Positions 24,269 through 33,557 of a DNA stretch of 35,604 bases are shown here, in pieces (the first letter of the stretch is position 1; the number at the start of each line of letters is the position of its first letter). The notes beneath the pieces were generated by a model. That model was not told where the DNA came from. It ran no database searches and was given only the letters and a program-made list of their open reading frames with translations. The stretch is from an uncultured Thalassolituus sp. (GTDB lineage: Bacteria; Pseudomonadota; Gammaproteobacteria; Pseudomonadales; Oceanobacteraceae), in the NCBI GenBank assembly GCA_913061435.1, contig CAJXUK010000032.1, positions 1 through 35,604 of the forward strand. The letters are read 5' to 3'. Both the position numbers and the translations under genes were made by a program.

Positions 24269-26127
24269 CTTTTAAATTTTTCTTTTGCTTCTTTTTCTAA
24301 TCGCTTTCTTTTTTTATCGGCAGCGGCTTTTGCTTCCGCTTTTTGCTGATCTTTATACGAAGACAATTCAGAATTAGCCAAATTTGTCAGCTTGCTCTGT
24401 TGGCTATCTAACGATTGATCAGACATTCCCATGCCTTTAAGCTGGTCTTGATAATTACCCGCATAAGACATTAATTTATCATTGAGTTTACGTTTTAGCT
24501 GCTGTTCGAGTTCTTTTTGCTTATCTTTAATGCGCTGATTAAACGCACTGTTCAACTTTGTATCTAAATCCGAACGCATACTAACCTTGGGCGACGAGAG
24601 TGCACCTTCTGCACTGGCATTAATATCAAAGCGCTGTATTTTTTCCAGTGCTAACACCATTTCTTTAGCCAGCTGAGTATTATCTTTTGTGCTAAAGGCC
24701 GCTTGCGTAAAAGTCGCTTTCGCCGTGGCTTGCAATTCACCAGCCTTTAATTCAGCTTGCCCAACCACATCAACTTGGCTTTGATCCAAAGTTAACCCCA
24801 TCGCACCTACGCTGTAATCGGTTAGCTGCAGTTTTTGCACCAACAGATCAAAACGTTCTTGGCCTACAGGACCTCGATAATCTAGGGTACCGTTTAAGCT
24901 TAAAGCACTCATGCCATTTAGGTTTTCGCCTAACGCAACAAGACGAATCGGTTTATCAATAACCCGTTGTTGGTGAGTAATGTCATACAAACTGATCGCA
25001 ACTTGGCCTTTATCTTCTGGCAAATTAACCATCAATTGAGCTTTTTTGATTAATAAATCAGGCAGAGGACGATCACTATCAAAATGAATAAAACGCCCTT
25101 CTTTACGCTGTTTTTCCATTAAAGCAGCATCTGTAACGGATTCATCTTCGGCTTCATTTGAAATTAAAAACGGGCGAATTTTTTGATACCAATACAAGCC
25201 GTCTTCGGCCCACTCACCTGCACTATCACCAAACATTAACTTACTCAAATTTGCCACGCCAGAAGCGTCTAACTGATACTTACTTTTTAGAGAATTAAAA
25301 TCTTGTTCAGGCGAGTCTTTTAACACAGACCACTGCTGTTTAATGGTATCTTGCCCTTGCGATAACACTTTTTGCGCGTGTTTAATCGCTTTTTGGTCTT
25401 GTTTAATGCGTTTCTTTAAAGCCTCAAATTCTTTTTTGCGTTGCTGAAAATCCTGCAAAGAATCAAAACGCGCCGAGGTTAACCGGTTAAACTCATCTTC
25501 ATAAGTGGCTAAGTCATCACTGCTCGGCAAAGCAGCCAATGCCGAATCTGAATCTGCTTTAATCGTGTTAAGACTTTGCTCAAATTTACGACCACGTTGC
25601 TCGGTTAGTAAAGGTTCGCGGGCTAATAACTCGTCGGCGGTTGGCAGTACTTGCGAACCTGATTGCTCCTTATCAGAGTCTGTAACCGAAGTAGAGTCTG
25701 TAACCGAAGTAGAGTCTGCAACAGCATCGTTAGCTTCTGTTTGAGAGCCTTGAGGTTCTTCTGCCAAAGCGCCTGATGAGTTCCTAGGGGTCGAAAAAGC
25801 AACACCGGTTAAAGTAACTTGATTAACAATGCCCTTTCCTAACAAAAGCGGAAACAGCTCAATGTCGGCCACAGCGCGGTCAAACTCAATCACGTTTTCC
25901 ATCGGTTTAGCAGAGTCTGCTACCTGCAACCCAGATATTTCAATCCCAAAGGGATCAAAGGTTAAACTCACATCAGCGACCTCAACTTTGGCCTTAGCCG
26001 CTTGGCTACCAAAGCGCTCGATACTGTATTTAAGTATCGGGCCAACCGCAAACAACCAACCTAATACAAAAATTGCGCTAATAGCGACAAAGCCTGCAAG
26101 CCCAGACCAGCGAATCCATTGTTTCAT
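24259..26127 (-). CDS. TIGR03545 family protein (AsmA-like envelope protein)
   Basis: Conserved protein of unknown function, 622 residues. One N-terminal membrane helix (about 8-32) is followed by an AsmA/DUF748-like start (KVEVADVSLTFDPFGIEISG, then LTGVAF) typical of periplasmic proteins anchored in the inner membrane. An acidic Ser/Thr-rich variable stretch lies at about 120-160, coiled coils at about 205-275, a second AsmA-like segment at about 360-520, and a Lys/Ala-rich coiled coil to the end. ATG 26127 has AAGGA 7 bases upstream. It lies 10 bases after its usual partner TIGR03546. A role in envelope lipid transport is possible from AsmA similarity but unproven. Confidence 0.88.
   Translation of the reverse strand: MKQWIRWSGLAGFVAISAIFVLGWLFAVGPILKYSIERFGSQAAKAKVEVADVSLTFDPFGIEISGLQVADSAKPMENVIEFDRAVADIELFPLLLGKGIVNQVTLTGVAFSTPRNSSGALAEEPQGSQTEANDAVADSTSVTDSTSVTDSDKEQSGSQVLPTADELLAREPLLTEQRGRKFEQSLNTIKADSDSALAALPSSDDLATYEDEFNRLTSARFDSLQDFQQRKKEFEALKKRIKQDQKAIKHAQKVLSQGQDTIKQQWSVLKDSPEQDFNSLKSKYQLDASGVANLSKLMFGDSAGEWAEDGLYWYQKIRPFLISNEAEDESVTDAALMEKQRKEGRFIHFDSDRPLPDLLIKKAQLMVNLPEDKGQVAISLYDITHQQRVIDKPIRLVALGENLNGMSALSLNGTLDYRGPVGQERFDLLVQKLQLTDYSVGAMGLTLDQSQVDVVGQAELKAGELQATAKATFTQAAFSTKDNTQLAKEMVLALEKIQRFDINASAEGALSSPKVSMRSDLDTKLNSAFNQRIKDKQKELEQQLKRKLNDKLMSYAGNYQDQLKGMGMSDQSLDSQQSKLTNLANSELSSYKDQQKAEAKAAADKKRKRLEKEAKEKFKSLF
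25675..25722. repeat. In-frame 18-bp tandem repeat in the TIGR03545 gene
   Basis: AGAGTCTGTAACCGAAGT occurs twice in tandem (25675-25692, 25693-25710) followed by a degenerate third copy (25711-25722). On the coding strand it encodes repeats of DSTSVT in the acidic variable segment. Being a multiple of three, changes in copy number would keep the frame. Confidence 0.85.
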
Positions 26128-26137
26128 TTTTTAGTCC

Positions 26138-26644
26138 TTATTCCGCAAGTGCTTGGTAAACTTTATAAAACTTACTGGCCTTTAAGGCTTTGGTGATTTT
26201 TAACTTCTCGACCCACACCATCAATTTGTGGCGATAGCTAATAATCAAAATTCGGCTCACAATTAATAAGGGAATAAATGCAATCAATGCAATCACCAAA
26301 CTGCCTAAAACCAGTGTGTTATTAAATTTTGTAGCTCGCCAAAAATCACTTTGATAAAGTTCGCCAAAAAGCCCCTGCGCGCTAGGGTAATGCAATAAAT
26401 ATTCACCCATCATAATTGCGATAGGATCTAGCAAATACGCCAAACCACTAAAAAATAAAGTCGCCAACATAAAGGCTCCAAAGTTAATGCGTACAAGGCA
26501 CGCAATTAAAATAATTAGCACATTATGCAAACTCAGCAGAGGGGTTAACCCTGTGATCAAAGCCAACGCAAATGCTAACGCTATTTGTCCTGGAGCTGAA
26601 TCTGAGTTTAATGCTTTTAGCAACTTGGCTAACATAGCAATCAT
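26138..26644 (-). CDS. TIGR03546 family membrane protein (DUF2062-like)
   Basis: Integral membrane protein of unknown function, 168 residues. The N-terminal segment SAPGQIALAFALALITGLTP and then HNVLIILIACLVRINFGAF resembles DUF2062 proteins, with re-entrant or membrane helices; two further helices lie at about 70-90 and 110-135, and the C-terminus is basic. ATG 26644 has AAGGA 6 bases upstream. It forms a fixed pair with TIGR03545, first in the transcript, which suggests that the two proteins form a membrane complex. Confidence 0.88.
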   Translation of the reverse strand: MIAMLAKLLKALNSDSAPGQIALAFALALITGLTPLLSLHNVLIILIACLVRINFGAFMLATLFFSGLAYLLDPIAIMMGEYLLHYPSAQGLFGELYQSDFWRATKFNNTLVLGSLVIALIAFIPLLIVSRILIISYRHKLMVWVEKLKITKALKASKFYKVYQALAE

Positions 26645-26937
26645 AGGATTTCCTTATTTAAGATATCTAAAAAATAGTGCACTAGTTTAGTAATTGCTGC
26701 GTAAGAAAGATAGTGATTCAAATATGCGGTTGCATCATATAGAGTAGGCGCACTTTTTTGCTTTAATATGATATTTATAAATAAAGCACACCCTTAAACA
26801 GCGGGCATTGTTCCAAAGCGTCAACAGCGATTCCCGAAATAGACGCTAGTATCAACCGGCTTTAATCGTTTAAATAGCAGATATTACTAAATCAAATACT
26901 TATTAACCCTTTAATTCTTTTAACTTTAGGTTTTAAC
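26645..26937. other. Divergent intergenic region without a recognised gene
   Basis: 293 bases between the TIGR03546 gene (minus) and the RND adaptor gene (plus). No open frame, tRNA or strong promoter was recognised. An inverted repeat AGCGTC-N19-GACGCT (26817-26847) is the only symmetry of note. Promoters for both directions must lie here, but I cannot assign them with confidence. Confidence 0.4.
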
Positions 26938-28014
26938 ATGAATACGACATGCCTTCGTTCTAATCACTCTCGCTACAGTTTTGGTAGCAAATTCATGTCT
27001 TTGTCATTGTCATTGGCGTTTGCCATGAGCGTATCATTGTCAGCAATACTGTCAGCACCGGTGTATGCACAAGGTCTGCCCGCCGAGGTGATTACCGCCA
27101 GTAAGCAAAATGTACCCACGTATATTGAAGCGGTAGGCAGCTTAAAAGCTAACGAATCTCTGATCTTGCGCCCCGAAATGACGGGCCGTATCGAAACCAT
27201 TGCTTTTACTGAAGGCAATCTTGTAAAAAAGAATACTCTATTGGTGCAATTTGATGCGTCTATGTATCAGGCACAGGTAAACGAAGCGAAAGCTAGAGTT
27301 GCGTTGAGCGAAGCAGAGTATCAGCGCGTTAACAAATTATTTAAAAACGGCTCAATTTCTGAAACCCAACGCGATTCAGCATTAGCACAAATGCAAATCA
27401 ACGAAGCGCAACTAGAACAAGCCCAAGTTACTCTAAAGAAAATGTCATTGCGTGCGCCTTTTACCGGCATTGTGGGTTTACGCCAGTTCAGCCCAGGTGA
27501 TTATGTAATGGCCGGTGCCGACATGCTAGAAATCGTTGACATCAACAGCATGAAGCTGGACTTTAGAATCCCTGAAATTTATCTGCCCAAAGTTGCCCAA
27601 GGACAAACCTTACGCATTAGCTTATCGGCTTTTCCTGGTGAAGAATTTGCAGGCAAGGTAACTGCAATTAGCCCACAAATCAGTGAGCAAGGTCGCAACA
27701 TTTTAGTGAGAGCTGTTTTACCCAATGCGGATAAAAAACTACGCCCTGGCTTATTTGCCAAAGTACAACTATTGATTAAACAAGAAGAATTGATTGTGGT
27801 GCCAGAAGAAGCACTTATCCCTCAGGGCATGAGTTACTTGGTGTACTTATATAAAGACGACAAGGTAACACCTGTACCGGTTCAGCTAGGCCAACGCATG
27901 CGCGGCAAGATCGCCATTAGCGGTATCAACGAAGGTGATGTTGTGATTACCGCTGGGCAATTAAAACTTCAGCCTGGCTCTCCTATCTCTCCAATATTTG
28001 TTGATAAGGAGTAA
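26938..28014 (+). CDS. RND efflux periplasmic adaptor (membrane fusion protein)
   Basis: Links an inner-membrane RND pump to an outer-membrane channel. The 358 residues begin with a long signal sequence (cleavage probably after VYA, residue 44; a second ATG at codon 20 would give a shorter one, but TTTAGG 7 bases before the first ATG favours it). Then a barrel-sandwich half (PTYIEAVGSLKANESLILRP), a short alpha-hairpin (about 115-165), the second half-motif MSLRAPFTGIVGLRQFSPGD, and beta-barrel and membrane-proximal domains. There is no lipobox, unlike AcrA/MexA. The RND gene follows after 6 bases. Confidence 0.94.
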   Translation: MNTTCLRSNHSRYSFGSKFMSLSLSLAFAMSVSLSAILSAPVYAQGLPAEVITASKQNVPTYIEAVGSLKANESLILRPEMTGRIETIAFTEGNLVKKNTLLVQFDASMYQAQVNEAKARVALSEAEYQRVNKLFKNGSISETQRDSALAQMQINEAQLEQAQVTLKKMSLRAPFTGIVGLRQFSPGDYVMAGADMLEIVDINSMKLDFRIPEIYLPKVAQGQTLRISLSAFPGEEFAGKVTAISPQISEQGRNILVRAVLPNADKKLRPGLFAKVQLLIKQEELIVVPEEALIPQGMSYLVYLYKDDKVTPVPVQLGQRMRGKIAISGINEGDVVITAGQLKLQPGSPISPIFVDKE

Positions 28015-28020
28015 TCACGG

Positions 28021-31000
28021 GTGAAAATTTCTGAATTAAGTATTTCTCGTCCGGTTCTTGCGACCGTGATGAACATTCTTATTGTGCTTATCGGTATCAT
28101 TGCCTATTTGGCGCTTCCGGTTCGTGAGTATCCCAATATTGATGTTCCTGTAGTAACGGTTGAAACCACCTATGCCGGTGCTAACGCCAAGATTATGGAA
28201 AGTCAGGTCACGCAGATTTTAGAAGATTCGCTATCGGGTATTGAGGGCATTGATTTTATGTCGTCAAAAAGTCGCTCGGAGCAATCGCAAATCACCCTAA
28301 CGTTTAAGTTAGACCGTGATCCCGACTCGGCCGCCAGTGACGTGCGCGACCGCGTTGGCCGAGTGCGCGGTATGCTGCCCGAAGATATCGAAGAACCCAT
28401 TGTTGCCAAAGTAGAAGCAGATGCACAGCCGATTATTTGGTTATCCTTCTCGTCTGACCGTCACAGCCCTTTACAAGTGACCGACATCGCTGAGCGCCAA
28501 GCCCGTGACCCTCTGCAAACCGTACAAGGAGTTGCCAGTGTTGCCATTGTTGGCGAACGTCGTTATGCCATGCGTGTTTGGTTAGATCGCACGCGCATGG
28601 CGGCATTTAGTATTACCAGCCAAGGAGTTGAGGCGGCTCTGCGCAGCCAAAATATCGAAGTCCCTGCTGGTCGTATTGAAAGCACCGAACGTGAATTTAC
28701 GGTATTAACCCAAACCGACTTAAACACCGTTGAACAATTTGAAGACATCATATTAAGTAACGACAACGGCTATTTAGTGCGTTTAAAAGATGTTGCCAAT
28801 ATCGAAATTGCTCCCGAATCAGAGCGTGTTATTTCTCGCTTCAGTGGGCGCAGTGCCGTGGCATTAGGGGTGGTTAAACAATCCACCGCCAACCCACTGG
28901 ATGTATCCAGCGGTGTCCGTGACATGCTGGAAGACATTAATAAAAAATTGCCAGAAGGTGTGTTAGTGAAAGTCGCTTACGACTCATCGGTTTTCATTGA
29001 TAAATCCATTCAGTCGGTGCAAACCACTATCTTTGAAGCGGTAATTTTAGTCATTTTGGTTATCTTCTTATTTTTGCGAAATGCCCGCGCTACCCTGATC
29101 CCATTAGTAACAATTCCAGTCTCTTTGATTGGTGCTTTTGCCATCATGAGCTTGTTTGGCTTTAGTATTAATACGCTGACCCTATTGGCGCTGGTATTGG
29201 CTATTGGCTTAGTGGTAGACGATGCGATTGTCGTGTTAGAAAACATCTATCGTCATATCGAAGATGGAATGGATCCCGTTCAAGCCTCTTTTAAAGGCAT
29301 TAAAGAAATCGGTTTTGCGGTGATCGCCATGACCATTACCTTGGCAGCAGTATTTGCTCCCATTGCCTTTTCTGAAGGACGTACCGGCAAACTCATTTCA
29401 GAATTTGCTCTCACTCTTGCAGGGGCGGTTATTGTGTCGGGCTTCGTGGCATTAACACTGTCTCCTATGATGGCATCACGGATGCTCAAGCATAATGAAA
29501 ATCCCGGTAAATTTTACCTATGGGGCGAAAAAGTACTTAACGGCATGGCCAGTGGCTATGAAACCTTTTTACGCAAAGTATTAGCTTTCCCACGCTTAAT
29601 TGCCCTAATGGGATTTGTCACCGTTGCTCTAAGTGCTTTTGTGTATACGCTATTACCGCAAGAACTTTCTCCATCGGAAGACCGTGGTTTTATTATTGGT
29701 TTTGCCATCGCACCCGAAGGCTCATCGTTAGATTTTGTCGACAAGTACACTCGCCAAATTGAAGGGGTATTCAGTGGTGTGCCCGAGGCCGAAAACACCT
29801 TCACCATTATTGGTTTCCCCACCAGCACCAACAGTATGCAATTTGTTGAATTATCGCAGTGGGAAGACCGCGAACGTTCTCAACAAGCAATTGCTGGCAG
29901 TCTAATGGGCCCTATGTTTGCAGGTGTTCCTGGGGTAATGTCTTTTCCAATGAACCCACCTTCACTAGGCCAAAGCATTATTTCTCGCCCTGTTGAGTTT
30001 GTTATTCAAACCACAGGCTCATACGAAGAACTGCAAGCGCTAACTTCTCAAGTCATGATGAAGGTATGGTCTAACCCCATGTTTGCCCAACCCGACATCG
30101 ATCTAAAATTGAATAAGCCAGAACTGGCAATCAACGTTGATCGTGAAAAGGCTGCTTCCGTTGGCGTGGGTGTTGAAACCATCGGCAGAACGTTAGAAAC
30201 CATGATCGCAGGCCGAGAAATTACACGCTTTAAACGCGATGGCGAACAGTACAACGTCGTTGTGCAGGTAGCCGACATTGATCGTTCTAACCCGAGCGAC
30301 TTAACCAATGTGTATGTGCGTTCCAGTAACGGCGAGATGATCCAATTAGCCAACTTGGTTGAAGTAACAGAAACTATTGCGCCAAAAGAACTGAATCACT
30401 TTAACAAACTGAAATCAGCCACCATTCAAGCAGCCCTCAACCCGGGCTTTAGCCAGCAACAAGCGAAAGAATTCTTAGACGCAACTGTGGCAGAACTAAC
30501 CGCTGACAAGGCCGGTTTCCAAGTGGATTATGGCGGCCAGTTACGTGAATTCATCAACACAGGCAATAGCTTAACCATCGCTTTTGGCTTGGCACTGATC
30601 TTTATTTACTTGGTATTAGCCGCACAGTTTGAAAGCTTCCGCAGCCCACTGATTATTATGTTTTCAGTGCCCACTGCCATGCTTGGTGCGTTATTAGCGT
30701 TATTGTTAACCGGTGGCTCTATTAATATTTATAGCCAAATTGGTTTGATTACTTTAGTGGGTTTAATTACCAAACACGGTATTTTAATTGTTGAATTTGC
30801 TAACCAGCTACAACAGTCCGGTGCGTCTAAACTTGAGGCAGTTATTGAGTCCGCTAAGCTGCGTTTACGCCCAATTTTAATGACCACCTCTGCCATGGTA
30901 TTAGGGGCAATTCCGCTGGCTTTAGCCAGTGGTGCAGGCGCCGAAAGCCGTGAGCAAATTGGTTGGACGATTGTGGGTGGGATGACACTAGGAACCGCGC

Positions 31001-31083
31001 TGACCATTGTGATCGTTCCTGCTTGCTACCTACTCATCTCGGGTAAGGTTAAACCGCTGGTTAAAGCAGATCCTTCGCTTTAG
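28021..31083 (+). CDS. RND-family efflux transporter permease
   Basis: Proton-driven inner-membrane multidrug or metabolite exporter of the HAE1 type, 1020 residues. Start GTG 28021 has AGGAG 9 bases upstream. The usual duplicated layout is visible: membrane helix 1, porter loops, helices 2-6, then the second half. Proton-relay residues D400 and D401 are in helix 4 (GLVVDDAIVVLEN), and the helix-10 lysine is present (LVGLITKHGILIVEFANQ). The start ISELSISRPVLATVMNIL and the motif LPVREYPNID are typical. No TolC-type channel gene is adjacent, so a shared channel is expected. The substrate cannot be read from sequence. Confidence 0.95.
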   Translation: MKISELSISRPVLATVMNILIVLIGIIAYLALPVREYPNIDVPVVTVETTYAGANAKIMESQVTQILEDSLSGIEGIDFMSSKSRSEQSQITLTFKLDRDPDSAASDVRDRVGRVRGMLPEDIEEPIVAKVEADAQPIIWLSFSSDRHSPLQVTDIAERQARDPLQTVQGVASVAIVGERRYAMRVWLDRTRMAAFSITSQGVEAALRSQNIEVPAGRIESTEREFTVLTQTDLNTVEQFEDIILSNDNGYLVRLKDVANIEIAPESERVISRFSGRSAVALGVVKQSTANPLDVSSGVRDMLEDINKKLPEGVLVKVAYDSSVFIDKSIQSVQTTIFEAVILVILVIFLFLRNARATLIPLVTIPVSLIGAFAIMSLFGFSINTLTLLALVLAIGLVVDDAIVVLENIYRHIEDGMDPVQASFKGIKEIGFAVIAMTITLAAVFAPIAFSEGRTGKLISEFALTLAGAVIVSGFVALTLSPMMASRMLKHNENPGKFYLWGEKVLNGMASGYETFLRKVLAFPRLIALMGFVTVALSAFVYTLLPQELSPSEDRGFIIGFAIAPEGSSLDFVDKYTRQIEGVFSGVPEAENTFTIIGFPTSTNSMQFVELSQWEDRERSQQAIAGSLMGPMFAGVPGVMSFPMNPPSLGQSIISRPVEFVIQTTGSYEELQALTSQVMMKVWSNPMFAQPDIDLKLNKPELAINVDREKAASVGVGVETIGRTLETMIAGREITRFKRDGEQYNVVVQVADIDRSNPSDLTNVYVRSSNGEMIQLANLVEVTETIAPKELNHFNKLKSATIQAALNPGFSQQQAKEFLDATVAELTADKAGFQVDYGGQLREFINTGNSLTIAFGLALIFIYLVLAAQFESFRSPLIIMFSVPTAMLGALLALLLTGGSINIYSQIGLITLVGLITKHGILIVEFANQLQQSGASKLEAVIESAKLRLRPILMTTSAMVLGAIPLALASGAGAESREQIGWTIVGGMTLGTALTIVIVPACYLLISGKVKPLVKADPSL

Positions 31084-31113
31084 CGTTTTAATAGTTTTCT
31101 AAAAACGCCGATT

Positions 31114-31153
31114 AAAATAGCCACTCGTTAACCTAACCAGTGGCTATTTTTTT
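31114..31153 (+). terminator. Strong terminator after the RND operon, partly bidirectional
   Basis: Perfect 12-base stem AAAATAGCCACT (31114-31125) / AGTGGCTATTTT (31139-31150) with a 13-base loop, followed by TTT so that seven T end the plus-strand hairpin. On the minus strand four T close the stem, so it probably also ends the convergent ligase transcript. Confidence 0.92.
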
Positions 31154-31155
31154 GC

Positions 31156-32022
31156 TTATTGTTTATTTTTCAACCGCCAATAACGCACAAATCTTGGCAA
31201 CCCAGTTGCGGTTAAGCCCGAATATTTATAGGTTATTTCACTGCCAATGGCCGGTGGGTTAGACCTTTCTTCATCACTAAAGCCTGTGCCAATTTTAAAA
31301 GTCTTTACACTGCTAACGCCTTGCTCATCGAAAACCCTTCCTTTTACCCACATGGCACCCATTTTTCCTTGAAATTTGCCTTTGCCGTCAACATAAGACA
31401 GCACAATACCTTCACTATCCATAGTAGGTTTTAGTTTAATTAAATCGTCGTTACGCTTAGCCGCGTATAAAGAACGGCCATCATGCAGCATTAAGCCTTC
31501 TGCACCCTGTGCGACATAGTCATCCAGTTGAGTCATCAAAGTGGCTTCACTATCCACCTTCCACTGTCTAACCACCTGCACCCAAGTGGGCAGTTTTGTT
31601 GCTGCTTGCAAAGACTTTAACATTTGCAGGCGTTGATCGAATCGCCCTGTGTGTTCGGGTAGATCAAACACCATAAAGCGCACAGACTGCCAATCGTTAT
31701 CGTTAGGTATTTGCCGACGCACAATGCCACTAAGGCGATCAAATTGATTACGGCCCAGCCATAATTCGCCATCTAAAGGATACTTGGGGAAATCTTTAAC
31801 AAACCAGTGAGGCGCAGAGTAAGAATGACCTTGGCGAGAAATAAAACCTTCACCACTCCAATAAGCACGTACACCGTCGTACTTTTCACTGACCCAATAA
31901 TGCTGTAATTCGGTTTGGTGGGATTGAGAGGAATACACGTTGGCCAGCATCAATTTGGGAGGCGTTTCTGCCCAAAGAAAAATACTGGATAAAAGCAGTG
32001 GTACAAACAAAAAATAACTCAT
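31156..32022 (-). CDS. ATP-dependent DNA ligase with signal peptide (Lig E type)
   Basis: Minimal DNA ligase predicted to act in the periplasm or outside the cell. ATG 32022 has GGAGG 6 bases upstream; a TTG one codon earlier is not needed. The 288 residues start with a signal peptide (SYFLFVPLLLSSIFLWA, cleavage before ETPPK). Nucleotidyltransferase motifs: motif I EKYDGVRAYW with catalytic Lys47, motif III FMVFDLPEHTGRF, motif IV EGLMLHDG, and motif V KLKPTMDSEGIVL. A short OB domain ends the protein. No zinc finger or accessory domain. Lig E is known from Haemophilus, Neisseria and marine gammaproteobacteria, where a role in competence or extracellular DNA is proposed. Confidence 0.92.
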   Translation of the reverse strand: MSYFLFVPLLLSSIFLWAETPPKLMLANVYSSQSHQTELQHYWVSEKYDGVRAYWSGEGFISRQGHSYSAPHWFVKDFPKYPLDGELWLGRNQFDRLSGIVRRQIPNDNDWQSVRFMVFDLPEHTGRFDQRLQMLKSLQAATKLPTWVQVVRQWKVDSEATLMTQLDDYVAQGAEGLMLHDGRSLYAAKRNDDLIKLKPTMDSEGIVLSYVDGKGKFQGKMGAMWVKGRVFDEQGVSSVKTFKIGTGFSDEERSNPPAIGSEITYKYSGLTATGLPRFVRYWRLKNKQ

Positions 32023-32060
32023 CAAAGACCTCCATGTCTTATGTTTGAGTTATTTTCTAA

Positions 32061-32099
32061 GGTAAACCAAGTTTACCGCAATACGCTAATTGACGTATT
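32061..32099. repeat. Two adjacent perfect hairpins between thrC and the ligase gene
   Basis: GGTAAAC-CAA-GTTTACC (32061-32077) and AATACG-N8-CGTATT (32080-32099) stand side by side in the 102-base gap. Neither is followed by a U-run on the minus strand, so a standard terminator for thrC is doubtful. They could act as operators 40-80 bases before the ligase start, or as an mRNA-stabilising 3' end for thrC. Confidence 0.55.
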
Positions 32100-32124
32100 T
32101 AGTGACCTGCTTGGCGACTAAAGC

Positions 32125-33528
32125 CTAGCCAAATGTTTTTTCAGCAATAAACTTTTGAATCTCTGCTAAATCCGCAGGCAGAACATCAACACGCTCTTCA
32201 CGATCCATTAAGTCGGTTAAGTGATGTGGCAGTTTCGGCATATCGAAACCTGCACGCAATACCGCTTCTTCAAACTTAACCGGATGTGCCGTACCCAGAG
32301 TAATCATTGGGATATTTTTGTTACGACGGACTTCGCGGGCCGCTTTCACACCAATCGCTGTATGAGGATCCAACAAATAACCCGTTTCTTCATACACGTC
32401 TTGCATAGTGGTAATGGTCGCATCTTCATCAACCGCATAACTGTCGAATAATTCACGGGCTTTATCTAAACGTTTTTCATCCAACTCAATGACATCGGTT
32501 TTTGCATTCATACGCGCCATTAAATCAGCCATGACAGAACCGTCACGGTCGTACAAATCAAACAGTAAACGCTCAAAGTTAGACGATACCGCAATATCCA
32601 TAGACGGTGTAATAGTGTGCATTAACGGATGAACTTCGTATTTGTTCTTGCTCATAACACGGTGCAATACATCGTTTTTGTTGGTCGCAATAATCAGTTG
32701 TTCAACCGGTAATCCCATGTTTTTGGCCATGTAACCGGCAAAGATATCGCCAAAGTTACCGGTAGGTACCGAGTAAGCCATTGGGCGCAGTGGGCCACCT
32801 AAATTCAATGCTGAATAGAAGTAGTAAACAATCTGCGACATAATGCGTGCCCAGTTAATGCTATTTACAGCCACCAACTTACGCTCACCTTTAAGGAAAG
32901 CCTGATTACCAAAGCTCGCCTTAACCATATCTTGTGCTTGGTCGAAGTTACCTTCGATCGCGATGTTATAAATGTTATCACCGGTTACAGTCGTCATCTG
33001 GCGACGCTGCACTTCAGACACTTTACCGTGTGGGTGCAAGATGAAGATATCAACGTTCTTACACGCTTTAGTACCTTCAATCGCTGCGCTGCCAGTATCA
33101 CCCGACGTTGCCCCCATGATCACGACTTTTTCGTGACGACGCTCTAATACATAATCGAGTAAACGACCTAACGTTTGCAAAGCAAAATCTTTAAACGCCA
33201 GCGTTGGGCCATGAAACAGCTCCAACACATATTCGTTATGATCAATTTGCTGTAACGGCGCAACGGCTTTATGGCCAAAACCACCATAAACTTCAGAAAG
33301 AATTGTTTTTAGCGCATCCGATTCAACGCTGCCTTCAACAAACGGATAAATGACTTTATGCGCTAACTCGGCATACGGAAGATCACGCCAAGACTCAATT
33401 TCTTGTTGAGTAAATTTAGGGATTTCCTTAGGAACGTACAAACCGCCGTCGGTCGCAAGGCCGGTTAACAGTACTTCTTCAAACGTTAACTCTGGGGCAT
33501 TACCGCGAGTTGAAATATATTTCATCAT
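32125..33528 (-). CDS. thrC: Threonine synthase
   Basis: PLP enzyme converting O-phosphohomoserine to threonine, the last step of the pathway. The 467 residues have the N-terminal signature MMKYISTRGNAPELTFEEVL, the PLP-lysine segment GPTLAFKDFALQTLG (Lys113) and the phosphate-binding GATSGDTGSAAIEG motif. It is of the long gammaproteobacterial type. Two adjacent ATG codons are possible starts. It follows hom by 29 bases and is surely in the same transcript. Confidence 0.97.
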   Translation of the reverse strand: MMKYISTRGNAPELTFEEVLLTGLATDGGLYVPKEIPKFTQQEIESWRDLPYAELAHKVIYPFVEGSVESDALKTILSEVYGGFGHKAVAPLQQIDHNEYVLELFHGPTLAFKDFALQTLGRLLDYVLERRHEKVVIMGATSGDTGSAAIEGTKACKNVDIFILHPHGKVSEVQRRQMTTVTGDNIYNIAIEGNFDQAQDMVKASFGNQAFLKGERKLVAVNSINWARIMSQIVYYFYSALNLGGPLRPMAYSVPTGNFGDIFAGYMAKNMGLPVEQLIIATNKNDVLHRVMSKNKYEVHPLMHTITPSMDIAVSSNFERLLFDLYDRDGSVMADLMARMNAKTDVIELDEKRLDKARELFDSYAVDEDATITTMQDVYEETGYLLDPHTAIGVKAAREVRRNKNIPMITLGTAHPVKFEEAVLRAGFDMPKLPHHLTDLMDREERVDVLPADLAEIQKFIAEKTFG

Positions 33529-33557
33529 AATTAAAAAACTCTTAAATTTTTAAAATT

